Shown here one piece after another: positions 9,852-18,589 of a stretch of 64,000 nucleotides of DNA. Every line of letters starts with the position of its first letter. The stretch's first letter is position 1. The stretch lies in the NCBI GenBank assembly GCA_021844425.1, contig JAKBTL010000076.1:62001-126000 (forward strand), given 5' to 3'. The notes beneath the pieces are model-generated. The model was given only the letters and a program-made list of their open reading frames with translations, did not search any database and was not told the DNA's origin. Made by a program: the position numbers and the translations under genes. Origin of the DNA: Actinomycetes bacterium (GTDB lineage Bacteria > Actinomycetota > Acidimicrobiia > Acidimicrobiales > RAAP-2).

Positions 9852-11972
9852 TCAGCGGCGATGGTGCCGTTGCCTGTAGCCCGGCGACACGAAGAGCGTG
9901 CATGCCCGGGCCGGCGCGAGGAACGGCTTCGCCGGATCGACATGGGACCCGACCACGAGGTCGCCGGCGGTGTCGAGGGCGACCGTCCAGCGCGCCGCCC
10001 GGTGGGGCGGGAGCCGCCAGTCGATGGGCTCGTCGTGCGCGTTGAGGACGAGGAGGAACCGGTCGTCGGTCACCTCCCTGCCGCGTTCGTCGCGGTCGGG
10101 GATCGCGTCGCCGTTGAGGAAGACGGCGACCGACTTGGCGAACCCCGACTCCCAGTCGGCGTCGTCCATCTCCCTCCCGTCGGGCCGGAACCACGCGATG
10201 TCGGGCGTGCCACGGATCGGCCGCCCTTGGAACCAACGGCGCCGTCGGAAGATGGGGTGCTCGCGCCGCAGGGCGATCACCTGCCGGGTGAACTCGAGGA
10301 GCTCGTCGTCCGCGAGCTGCCAGTCGAACCACGAGACCTCGTTGTCCTGGCAATAGGCGTTGTTGTTCCCACGCTGGGTGCGCCCGATCTCGTCGCCCCC
10401 GAGCAGCATCGGCACACCCTGGGAGAGGAACAGGGTGGCGAGCAGGTTCCGCTGCTGACGTCGGCGGCAGGCGAGGATCGCGGGATCGCCGGTCCCGCCC
10501 TCGACACCGCAGTTCCAAGAGCGGTTGAAGCTCTCTCCGTCGCGATTGTCCTCGCCGTTGTCCTCGTTGTGCTTCTCGTTGTAGGAGACGAGGTCGGCGA
10601 GCGTGAACCCGTCATGGGCGGTCACGAAGTTGACGCTGGCGACGGGGCGGCGAGAGTCGGACTGGTAGAGATCGGAGCTCCCGGTCAGCCGCGACGCGAG
10701 CTCGGGAAGCGTCGCGGGCTCGCCGCGCCAGAAGTCGCGGACGGTGTCGCGGAACTTGCCGTTCCACTCAGACCAGACCGGGGGGAAGTTTCCCACCTGG
10801 TAGCCGCCCTCTCCGACGTCCCACGGCTCCGCGATCAGCTTCACCTGGCTCACGAGCGGATCCTGCTCGATGAGGTCGAAGAACGCGGAGAGCCGGTCCA
10901 CCTCGTGGAACTGGCGCGCGAGCGACGCGGCGAGGTCGAAGCGGAACCCGTCGACGTGCATCTCCGAGATCCAGTAGCGCAACGAGTCCATGATCAGCTG
11001 CAGGCTCCGGGGATGGCGGACGTTCAGGCTGTTGCCGGTCCCGGTCGTGTCGTAGTAGTGCCGCGGGTCGTCGGGCACGAGCCGGTAGTACGCGCGGTTG
11101 TCGATGCCCTTGAACGAGAGCACCGGGCCGAGATGGTCGCCTTCTGCAGTGTGGTTGTAGACGACGTCGAGGATCACCTCGATGCCCGCGTCGTGCAGCG
11201 CCCGGACCATCGTCTTGAAATCCTGGACCTGTTGACCCAGGTCGCCGGAGGCGTACTCGTTATGCGGCGCGAAGAACCCGATCGAGTTGTAGCCCCAGTA
11301 ATTCCGCAGGCCCCGCGCGACCAGGCGCGCGTCGTGGACGAATTGGTGCACCGGCAGGAGCTCGACCGCGGTGACGCCAAGCGCGCGCAAGTAGTCGATC
11401 GCCACCGGGTGCGCGAGACCGAGATACCTGCCACGCAGGTGCGGCGGGATCTGAGGATGCCCGATCGTGAAGCCCTTCACGTGGACCTCGTAGATGACGG
11501 TGTCATGCAGCGGAGTGCCGGGCGGACGGTCGGAGCCCCAGTCGAAGTAGGGGCTGTGGACGACGCTCTTCGGCACGTGAGGAGCGCTGTCTCGGTCGTC
11601 GCGGGCTTTCTCGTCGCCGGGGGCGGAGCCGAAGCAGGCAGGATCCCAGTCGACCATGCCGGCAATCGCCTTCGCGTAGGGGTCGATGAGCAGCTTGTTG
11701 GGATTGCAGCGCAGCCCCTGCGAGGGGTCCCACGGGCCGTGCACACGGTAGCCATAGCGCTGGCCTGGCCCTACTCCAGGCAGGTACGCGTGCCAGCAGT
11801 GGGCGTCCACCTCCTCGAGGGGCACACGTATCTCCCGCCCGTCGTCGGCCACGAGGCACAGGTCGACGCCCTCGGCGACCTCCGTGAACACCGAGAAGTT
11901 CGTCCCCGCGCCGTCGTACGTGGCCCCCATCGGGTAGGCACGACCGGGCCACGCCTCCACATGGTCGACCAC
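9852..11972 (-). CDS. glgX: Glycogen debranching enzyme GlgX, GH13 isoamylase type
   Basis: Hydrolyses alpha-1,6 branches of limit-dextrin glycogen. An N-terminal CBM48-like region (YPMGATYDGAGTNFSVF) precedes the GH13 barrel. GH13 motifs are DVVYNHTAEG, GFRFDLA with the nucleophile Asp, IAEPWDVG with the acid Glu, and TAHDGFTLADL. About 706 aa from a GTG at 11972, preceded by GAGGA; a second GTG at 11960 is possible. It starts 27 bp after the glgP stop, so debranching and phosphorolysis are co-transcribed. Confidence 0.93.
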   Translation of the reverse strand: MVDHVEAWPGRAYPMGATYDGAGTNFSVFTEVAEGVDLCLVADDGREIRVPLEEVDAHCWHAYLPGVGPGQRYGYRVHGPWDPSQGLRCNPNKLLIDPYAKAIAGMVDWDPACFGSAPGDEKARDDRDSAPHVPKSVVHSPYFDWGSDRPPGTPLHDTVIYEVHVKGFTIGHPQIPPHLRGRYLGLAHPVAIDYLRALGVTAVELLPVHQFVHDARLVARGLRNYWGYNSIGFFAPHNEYASGDLGQQVQDFKTMVRALHDAGIEVILDVVYNHTAEGDHLGPVLSFKGIDNRAYYRLVPDDPRHYYDTTGTGNSLNVRHPRSLQLIMDSLRYWISEMHVDGFRFDLAASLARQFHEVDRLSAFFDLIEQDPLVSQVKLIAEPWDVGEGGYQVGNFPPVWSEWNGKFRDTVRDFWRGEPATLPELASRLTGSSDLYQSDSRRPVASVNFVTAHDGFTLADLVSYNEKHNEDNGEDNRDGESFNRSWNCGVEGGTGDPAILACRRRQQRNLLATLFLSQGVPMLLGGDEIGRTQRGNNNAYCQDNEVSWFDWQLADDELLEFTRQVIALRREHPIFRRRRWFQGRPIRGTPDIAWFRPDGREMDDADWESGFAKSVAVFLNGDAIPDRDERGREVTDDRFLLVLNAHDEPIDWRLPPHRAARWTVALDTAGDLVVGSHVDPAKPFLAPARACTLFVSPGYRQRHHRR

Positions 11973-11998
11973 GGGTCCTCGTAGCTCCCCGACCGGCC

Positions 11999-13753
11999 TC
12001 AGGCGTCGATCGCCGGACGATACGCCCTCCGCACGTACTCCTCGACCATGCGGTGGGCCGAGAAGTAGGACGCGTTGAGCGCGATGGCGTGACGCCCGAC
12101 GGCCGAGAACGCGTCCGGGTCTTTGTAGTACAGAGGGGCGACGACCGTCTCGAGCGCCCTGTAGAGGCGCTCGGCATCTCCGTCGCCGGGAATGGCCTCT
12201 CCGGCGGGGCCTCCCCCAGCCCCCTCGGGCACGTCGATCGCCCACCCCGTGACACCCTGGATCCAGCCCTCGAGCCACCAACCGTCGAGCGTGCTCAGGC
12301 TCGGCACGCCGTTCAGCGCCGCCTTCATCCCGCTCGTGCCGGAGGCCTCGTTGGGAGGGATCGGGGTGTTCAGCCACACGTCGACACCCGCACAGAGCAG
12401 GCGGCCGACCTGCATCCCATAATTCTCCACGAACGCGACGCTCACCCCGCTCGGAGGTGCTCCGGTCGCCGACGCCACGTGGCGGATCATCGCTTTCGCC
12501 TCGAGATCACCGGGGTGCGCCTTACCTGCGAAGACGATCTGGATCGGCGCGCACTCGGCGATCGCAGAAAGCCGGTCGAGATCGGCGAGGACGAGGTCGT
12601 TGCGCTTGTACGTCGCGAACCGCCGCGCGACCCCGATGGTGAGCACATCGGGCCGCAGAGCGACGCCGGAGCGCCGGCGAACCTCGGCGCACATCAAGTG
12701 CTTGTTCCGCTCGTGTGCCGCGCGCAGCTCCGACAGCGGGATGCCGGATGCGCAGCGGAGCCGCTGGCTGTCCTGGCGCCAGCCCGGCAGGTGCCGGTCG
12801 AACAGCTCCGCGGTCGCAGGCGCCGCCCACGTCACGCTGTGCACGCCGTTGGTCACCGCCTCGACCGGCCGCCACGGAAACATCGCATGCGTCACGTCGC
12901 GGTGCCGGAGAGACACGCCGTTCACGAAGCTCGCACTGCGCATGCCGAGCACGGTCATGTTCAGCGTGCCGTCCTCCTCCAGGCACCCCAGAGCGTCCAA
13001 GGCGTCGAGCAAGGGTTGCCCGAGCACGACGTCGGCAGTTCCTCGGGAGAACCGGTCGTGCCCAGCCGGAACCGGGGTGTGGGTGGTGAAGACGCACCGT
13101 CGCCGGACGGCGGCGAGGTCAGTCTGCGCCACACCGACGAGGTGGCCTGACAGCGCTCCGGCGGGATCGAACCCCGCGACGCGCCGTGCGAGCAGCGCCA
13201 CGGGGACGAGCGAGCCGTGCCCCTCGTTCAGGTGGTGGACCTTGATGCCCTGGTACCCGAGGGTGTCGAGGACCAGAGGGCCGCCCAGCCCGAGCACCGC
13301 TTCCTGGCGCAGCCGATCGTAGGGGTCGCTCACGTACAGCCGGTCGGTGATCCTGCGGTCTTCGGGCGCGTTCTCCTGCAGGTCGGTGTCGAGGAAGTGG
13401 ACCGGCACACGGTGGCCGTCGACGCCCTCGACGACCGTCCGCCACACGCCGAGCTCGACCCGTCGCCCCGAGATCACGACGGCGACGCGCACGGGGAGCT
13501 CCTCGAGCTGCGACGACGGGCACCATTCGACTGGCTCCTCATGCTGCTCGCCACCCGCAGTCGACTGGTCGAAGAACCCGTGGGCGTACAACAGCGTCAC
13601 CGCGCCGAGCGGCAGGCCTCGATCGGCAGCTGCCCGCACGTGGTCGCCCGCCAGCACTCCGAGCCCGCCGCTGAACGTCGGCAACCGGTCGTCGAGGGCG
13701 ATCTCCATCGAGTAGTACGCGATCGTCACAGGGGGCAGATCCAGGCGCACCAC
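11999..13753 (-). CDS. glgP: Alpha-glucan (glycogen) phosphorylase, short form
   Basis: Releases glucose-1-phosphate from glycogen using phosphate and pyridoxal phosphate. The 584-aa protein belongs to the short alpha-glucan phosphorylase group without the long N-terminal extension. Visible motifs: YYSMEIALDDRLPTFSGGLG at the N-terminus, TTHTPVPAGHDRF, and the PLP-lysine region EASGTSGMKAALNGV near residue 480. Starts at a GTG. It leads a two-gene operon with glgX; its upstream region faces the divergent phosphatase gene at 13895. Confidence 0.93.
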   Translation of the reverse strand: MVRLDLPPVTIAYYSMEIALDDRLPTFSGGLGVLAGDHVRAAADRGLPLGAVTLLYAHGFFDQSTAGGEQHEEPVEWCPSSQLEELPVRVAVVISGRRVELGVWRTVVEGVDGHRVPVHFLDTDLQENAPEDRRITDRLYVSDPYDRLRQEAVLGLGGPLVLDTLGYQGIKVHHLNEGHGSLVPVALLARRVAGFDPAGALSGHLVGVAQTDLAAVRRRCVFTTHTPVPAGHDRFSRGTADVVLGQPLLDALDALGCLEEDGTLNMTVLGMRSASFVNGVSLRHRDVTHAMFPWRPVEAVTNGVHSVTWAAPATAELFDRHLPGWRQDSQRLRCASGIPLSELRAAHERNKHLMCAEVRRRSGVALRPDVLTIGVARRFATYKRNDLVLADLDRLSAIAECAPIQIVFAGKAHPGDLEAKAMIRHVASATGAPPSGVSVAFVENYGMQVGRLLCAGVDVWLNTPIPPNEASGTSGMKAALNGVPSLSTLDGWWLEGWIQGVTGWAIDVPEGAGGGPAGEAIPGDGDAERLYRALETVVAPLYYKDPDAFSAVGRHAIALNASYFSAHRMVEEYVRRAYRPAIDA

Positions 13754-13894
13754 GACGCCCGACGCTATCGGAAGGCGCGCACCACGCAGCGGCGCCGCGA
13801 GGTCGCCTGGGGCGTGCAGCGGTCGCGGACACGCCCGTGACAGGTCCTGTGCAAACGGCGAAGCTAGCGTCGGTCCATCGGCGACTCCACCGCA

Positions 13895-15568
13895 GTGACC
13901 CGTGCAGGTGCCCAGAAGGCCGTTCCACCGGCCGTCGGCGACCTGCTCCCCGACGGCGCTCCGAACCGCTCAGAGCGCGAACGACCAGCTCGTAGGCGTC
14001 GCGTCCACCTCGTCACCGTCCTCGTCAGCGCCGTGGGCGCGATCGTGGTGGCCTCGCTGGTCTGGCTGACCGGCGTCGTCAGCTCCCACACCCAGTCCCA
14101 TCTCCTGAGCATCCAGACGGACGCCGCGGGCGCCCTCCTCGGGGAGGGCGTCTCCCTCGTCCAGACACCCCTCGCGACGGCTGCAGCGGTGGCGCAGGCA
14201 ACCCATGGTGACGTCGTCGCGGTCGAACGCTCCGTCGGGAGCGAGGTCGGCACGCGGCCGCGGCTCTTCCGGTCGTTCTCGTTATGGGAGCTCACCGCTC
14301 GGGGCCCGGTGCGGCTCATGGGACTGGGCGAGCACACATCCCTGAGCGCCCGCGCTGCGACGTTCGCCCCGGTGATCTCCAGGATCCGGGGCCCGCAGGA
14401 GCTCACCGTCGTCGACTTCCACAGCTCTCGCGGCTCGCCGCCTCGGCTCGACTGCGCGCTGGAGTCCGCCGGCACACCGACCTACGCGGTGCTCGCGGAC
14501 GTGGCGCTCCCGCTGGGGCGGCACGCGATCGTCCCGCCGTCTCCGGCGTTCCGCGACCTCGAATTCGCCCTCTACCTCGGCACCCGGCCGCGCGCGGGCC
14601 GCCTGCTCGAAGCGACGTCGCCGCCGCCGCCGCCGCACGGCGCGACTGCGAGCGTTCGCGTGCCGTTCGGCACGACCGCGCTCGATTTCGTCGCGTCTGC
14701 CCATCGCCCCCTCGGCGGCGGACTCCTGCCTGCGCTTCCGTGGATCGTCGGCATCCTGGGTAGCGCCCTCTTGGTCGCCGCGGCCGTCACCACCCAATGG
14801 CTGATGCGACGCCGCCAGACCGCCGAGCTGCTCGCCCACGAGAACTTGCGCCTCTACGCGGAGCAACGCTCGATCTCCGAAGTGCTGCAGAACGCCCTCC
14901 TCCCCAAGCGCCTGCCCTCCGTGCCGGGGGTCGCGCTGGCGGCGCGCTACGTGCCGGGGGACTCCTCGGCGGACATCGGCGGCGACTGGTACGACGTCAT
15001 CCGCTGCGACGACAGGTCGTTCATCTTCGCGGTCGGCGACGTCTCGGGACGAGGGGTCCCGGCGGCAAGCGTCATGGCTTCCCTGCACTACGCGATCCGC
15101 GCCTACGCGGCGCAAGGCGACCGCGCGGAAGCGATCCTCCACAAGCTCACGTCCCTGCTCGACGTGGCGCGCGACGGCCACTTCGCCACGGTGCTCCTCG
15201 GCCACGTCGACGTCCCGGGCCATCGGCTGACCCTGGTGAACGCCGGTCACCTGCCGCCGCTCGTCGTCTCAGCCGAAGGCGCCCGCTTCGTCCACGTCGT
15301 TCCCGGCGCGCCCATCGGCGTCGTCGAGGGCCATCACTACGTGCCGCGCACCTTCAAGGTACCCCGGGGCGCGTTGGTGCTCGCCTACACCGACGGCCTG
15401 GTCGAACGCCGCGGCGAGCCGCTCGACGCAAGCCTGGCTCGACTGCGAAAGGTGGTGGCCGTGGTGCCCGAAGCCCCCGAGCGGCTCCTCGACCGCGTGA
15501 TCTCGACGCTCACCTCCGACGCCGCTCCCGACGACGTCGCTCTGCTCGCGATTCGGTGGACCGAATGA
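13895..15568 (+). CDS. Membrane-anchored SpoIIE/RsbU-type PP2C phosphatase
   Basis: Product of 557 aa from a GTG. An N-terminal membrane segment (about residues 37-62) and a second one (about 285-308) bracket a ~220-residue extracytoplasmic sensor without a recognised fold. The cytoplasmic C-terminus is a SpoIIE/PP2C phosphatase: DIGGDWYDV, FAVGDVSGRGVPAA, NAGHLPPL, and PDDVALLAIRW supply the metal-binding Asp residues. Such proteins dephosphorylate STAS antagonists, so the STAS protein at 3906 is the natural candidate substrate. The partnership is inferred; the genes are 8 kb apart. Confidence 0.88.
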   Translation: MTRAGAQKAVPPAVGDLLPDGAPNRSERERPARRRRVHLVTVLVSAVGAIVVASLVWLTGVVSSHTQSHLLSIQTDAAGALLGEGVSLVQTPLATAAAVAQATHGDVVAVERSVGSEVGTRPRLFRSFSLWELTARGPVRLMGLGEHTSLSARAATFAPVISRIRGPQELTVVDFHSSRGSPPRLDCALESAGTPTYAVLADVALPLGRHAIVPPSPAFRDLEFALYLGTRPRAGRLLEATSPPPPPHGATASVRVPFGTTALDFVASAHRPLGGGLLPALPWIVGILGSALLVAAAVTTQWLMRRRQTAELLAHENLRLYAEQRSISEVLQNALLPKRLPSVPGVALAARYVPGDSSADIGGDWYDVIRCDDRSFIFAVGDVSGRGVPAASVMASLHYAIRAYAAQGDRAEAILHKLTSLLDVARDGHFATVLLGHVDVPGHRLTLVNAGHLPPLVVSAEGARFVHVVPGAPIGVVEGHHYVPRTFKVPRGALVLAYTDGLVERRGEPLDASLARLRKVVAVVPEAPERLLDRVISTLTSDAAPDDVALLAIRWTE

Positions 15569-15614
15569 GAAGCGCTCGGGCCTCGTCGTAGCACGCGACT
15601 CGTCCCGCCCGGCC

Positions 15615-16529
15615 TCAGCGGGCGACCTTCGCCTCCCCGCCGGAGTAGTCGTAGAAACCGCGTCCGGTCTTCTTGCCGAGGAGACCCGCGTCGACCATTC
15701 GTGCGAGCAGTGGCGGGGGAGCGTAGAGGGGCTCCTTGAACTCCTCGTACAAGGAGTTCGCGACGGCCATGGTCGTGTCGAGACCGATGAGGTCGGTGAG
15801 CGCGAGCGGTCCCATCGGGTGCGCGCAGCCCTTCACCATGCCGGTGTCGATGTCCTCGGGAGTCGCGAAGCCCGACTCCATCATGCGGATCGCGGAGAGC
15901 AGGTACGGGACGAGGAGCGCATTGACGATGAACCCCGCGCGGTCCTTCGAGCGGATCGCGTGCTTGCCGAGCGCGCCCACCGCGAACTCCTCGGCGCGCT
16001 CGATGGCCTCCTTCGAGCTGAGAAGGGAGGCGACCACCTCGACCAGCGGAAGGATCGGCACGGGGTTGAAGAAGTGGAGCCCGACGACCTGCTCGGGACG
16101 CTGGGTGGCCATCGCGAGCTTCATGATCGGGATGGAGGAGGTGTTGGAGGTCAGCAGCGCGTCGGGCGCCTCGACCACCTTGTCCAGGGCTTCGAAGACG
16201 CGCACCTTCTCGGGCTCCGCCTCGACGACGGCTTCGACCACCAGCTGGCAGTCGCCGAGAGTGCCGACGTCCGTGCCAAGCTCCATGCGCCCGAGCGCCG
16301 CCTCACCCTCCTCCTCGGTGAGCTTTCCGGCGGAGACAGCTCGTCGGATCGACGCCTCGATGCGGTTCCGCCCGCGTGCGAGGGCTCCGGGGTCGAGCTC
16401 CACCACGGTCACCGACCGTCCCTTGCGGGCGCACACCTCGGCAATGCCTGAGCCCATGAGCCCGCAGCCGACCACGCCGACCCGCTGGATGCTCTCTGCT
16501 CCCACTGCGACCACCTCTTTCGTCCCCAT
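15615..16529 (-). CDS. fadB2: 3-hydroxybutyryl-CoA dehydrogenase, FadB2-like
   Basis: NAD(P)-dependent oxidation of 3-hydroxyacyl-CoA in beta-oxidation or butyrate/PHB metabolism. 304 aa from the ATG at 16529. The Rossmann motif VGVVGCGLMGSGIAEV is at about residue 18, then SNTSSIPIMKLA and the catalytic His block VVGLHFFNPVPILPLVE. The C-terminal domain contains the family block GPLALTDLIGLDT and ends GKKTGRGFYDYS. Overall pattern is very close to mycobacterial FadB2. Convergent with the phosphatase gene; divergent from the Ddn-like gene. Confidence 0.92.
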   Translation of the reverse strand: MGTKEVVAVGAESIQRVGVVGCGLMGSGIAEVCARKGRSVTVVELDPGALARGRNRIEASIRRAVSAGKLTEEEGEAALGRMELGTDVGTLGDCQLVVEAVVEAEPEKVRVFEALDKVVEAPDALLTSNTSSIPIMKLAMATQRPEQVVGLHFFNPVPILPLVEVVASLLSSKEAIERAEEFAVGALGKHAIRSKDRAGFIVNALLVPYLLSAIRMMESGFATPEDIDTGMVKGCAHPMGPLALTDLIGLDTTMAVANSLYEEFKEPLYAPPPLLARMVDAGLLGKKTGRGFYDYSGGEAKVAR

Positions 16530-16745
16530 TCGGCGCCACCAGCGCTTCCGGGCCTCCCGGCGTTCCGTTTCGACCTCGAAGGATGCTACCGGCGCGACCG
16601 CCACCGGCCCACTCGAGCGAAGAGGGCGCGAGGCGATCAGGCGAGCAGAGCAGCTATCGTCCGGCGGGACGACGGGATGCCGAACCCGCCGCCTCGATCC
16701 GCGGCCGACAACCGTCCCGGCCCACGACACGAAGGAGGTCCAACG

Positions 16746-17195
16746 ATGCCTCTCGACGGAGAGTACGAGCCCTCGCCGTCGGAGTGGGTGCGCGACCAGG
16801 TCGCCGAGTACGAGCGTTCCGGCGGGACGCGCGCCAACACGCTGCGAGACACGGGACTGCCGGTCGTCATCGTCACGACGAGGGGTGCCAAGACGGGAAA
16901 GCTCCGCAAGTTCGCGCTCATGCGCGTCGAGCACGACGGCGAGTACGCGCTCGTGGCCTCGAAGGGCGGCGCCCCGGATCATCCGCAGTGGTACTGGAAC
17001 TTGAAGGCCGACCCCACCACGCTCATGATCCAAGACGGTCCGGAGGCCTTCGACTTCGTCGCACGCGAGGTGACGGGCCAGGAGAAGGCAGCGTGGTGGG
17101 CGCTGGCAGTCGCTGCCTTTCCCCCCTACGCGGAGTACCAGGAGAGCACCACTCGGGAGATCCCGGTCTTCGTCGCCCGTCGAGCGGAGAGCTGA
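16746..17195 (+). CDS. Deazaflavin (F420)-dependent nitroreductase family protein, Ddn-like
   Basis: 149 aa from the ATG at 16746, chosen because a near-perfect Shine-Dalgarno AAGGAGGTC lies just upstream and family members begin in this region. Family features: VIVTTRGAKTGKLRKFALM, GGAPDHPQWYWNLKADP, and EKAAWWALAVAAFPPYAEYQ near the C-terminus. Members bind coenzyme F420 and reduce quinones or nitro compounds; the natural substrate here is unknown. Presence implies F420 synthesis elsewhere in the genome. Confidence 0.88.
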   Translation: MPLDGEYEPSPSEWVRDQVAEYERSGGTRANTLRDTGLPVVIVTTRGAKTGKLRKFALMRVEHDGEYALVASKGGAPDHPQWYWNLKADPTTLMIQDGPEAFDFVAREVTGQEKAAWWALAVAAFPPYAEYQESTTREIPVFVARRAES

Positions 17196-17240
17196 CCCGA
17201 AGAGATCTCCGAGCGCCAGGACGAACAGGGCCGACCTGGC

Positions 17241-18527
17241 TCACCCCCCTCGGACTTCGCCCTCCTCGTCGTTGCCCGCCGGGCCCCCTTCTTCTTCTGC
17301 CTTCTTGTCTTCTTCAGCTGCCCCTCCTCCTTCTTGCTCGCCCTCCGTCGGTGCCTTCGCCTCCTCTCGACGTGCGCGCTCCGCGTGCTCTGCGTGTGGG
17401 CCACGGTGCACGAGGGCTGCCGCCACGCCAGTGAGCCGGGCCGGCTTGGGCGCGCGGTGCTGAACGAAGACGAGCGCCAGGCTGCCGATCCCGGCCATCC
17501 CGAGAGTGGTCACGAGCCTGTAGATCACGGTGGCGACGACCGCGTCACCTGCGGGGGTCCCAGCGAGGGCGAGCGCGCCGATCATCCCGCCCTCGACGAA
17601 GCCGATGCCGCCCGGCACCGGGGAGAGCGCGCCGGCCACCTGCGCGACCGCGTACGCGAACAACAGGGCGCGCCAGGGCACCGGCAGGGCCACGATCGCG
17701 AAGCCGGTGGCAAGCACCACGACATCGAGGCCCCAGTTGACGACGCTGAGGGCGTAGACCTCCAGTCCGCCTGAGACCGTCGTCCGGAAGTGCGATACGT
17801 CGCCAACGTGACGGATCGCGCGCCGCGCGAGTCCCAGCCCGGGCATCCTCCGCTCCCGCTCGAGCCATTCCCGGACCGCCGAGAGATGGTGCACGATGGC
17901 GACGCCCGCGACTGCAGCACCTGCGAGAACCACCAGCAGCCCGACGAGCGGCCCCGGGCCGAGCAGCCCCGCGATGGCCGCACCCACAAGGCACAGCAAC
18001 AGCACTGAGATCCCTGCGGCGAAGCCACCGGCAAGGACGGCCCAGAGCGCGAGCGGCAGCGGCACGCCGTGGCGACGGTACTGCGTGACCAGCCACCCGC
18101 TCGAGGGCGCGGTGCCGCCCGGCACCAAGTTGGAGATACCGGTGGCGGCGGCAGTAAGGCTCACGATCGTCCTGCGCGTCAAGTGCGCCCCGCCTGCCGC
18201 GAGCAGCCGCCGCTGCACGAGCGCATACGCGAAGAACGAGACCCCTTCTGCAAAGAACGCGGCGGGCAGCCACACGAGCCCATAGGGACTGATGCGGTGG
18301 ATGGCGGTGTCGAGATCTCCTCGGATGCGATAGAGGAGGATCCCGAAGGCGACCACGATCACGATGACGAGGAGGACTTTCAGGGGCGGCAGCCATCGCG
18401 GCCAGCGCCACTTGCCGACGTGGTCGCCCGGGCGCTCAGGGGGGACCGGCGTCTTGCCGCCTGCACCGTCGTGACCTGTCGGCGAAAGGGGCACCGTAGG
18501 GAGGAGAGCAGGCTTGCCGACGGCCAT
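17241..18527 (-). CDS. Flippase-like integral membrane protein (LPG synthase TM / UPF0104 family)
   Basis: 428 aa from the ATG at 18527. A soluble, Pro-rich N-terminus of about 50 residues precedes roughly seven or eight hydrophobic segments starting at LPPLKVLLVIVIVVAFGILL. Family motifs include NLVPGGTAPSSGWL and SPVPGGIGFVEGGMIGAL. The last ~60 residues form a strongly charged Glu/Lys/Gly-rich tail (EEDKKAEEEGG). Family members act as lipid flippases or lipid-modifying membrane proteins; the substrate cannot be named. The upstream frame remains open but shows no homology. Confidence 0.85.
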   Translation of the reverse strand: MAVGKPALLPTVPLSPTGHDGAGGKTPVPPERPGDHVGKWRWPRWLPPLKVLLVIVIVVAFGILLYRIRGDLDTAIHRISPYGLVWLPAAFFAEGVSFFAYALVQRRLLAAGGAHLTRRTIVSLTAAATGISNLVPGGTAPSSGWLVTQYRRHGVPLPLALWAVLAGGFAAGISVLLLCLVGAAIAGLLGPGPLVGLLVVLAGAAVAGVAIVHHLSAVREWLERERRMPGLGLARRAIRHVGDVSHFRTTVSGGLEVYALSVVNWGLDVVVLATGFAIVALPVPWRALLFAYAVAQVAGALSPVPGGIGFVEGGMIGALALAGTPAGDAVVATVIYRLVTTLGMAGIGSLALVFVQHRAPKPARLTGVAAALVHRGPHAEHAERARREEAKAPTEGEQEGGGAAEEDKKAEEEGGPAGNDEEGEVRGG

Positions 18528-18589
18528 CCCCACGAGTATTCCCCGCGTTCGCCCAGCCCAGGGGGTACGCCCCAGGACGCCGAGCAGAG

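Noticed and set aside
9124-10518. A 464-codon minus-strand frame covering rpiA and the end of glgX
   Set aside because: Only the last 219 codons match RpiA; the upstream part is antisense-frame openness caused by high GC.
9840-11984. Long plus-strand open frame (714 codons) opposite glgX
   Set aside because: Val/Asp/Arg-rich shadow with no motifs; GlgX catalytic motifs are all on the minus strand.
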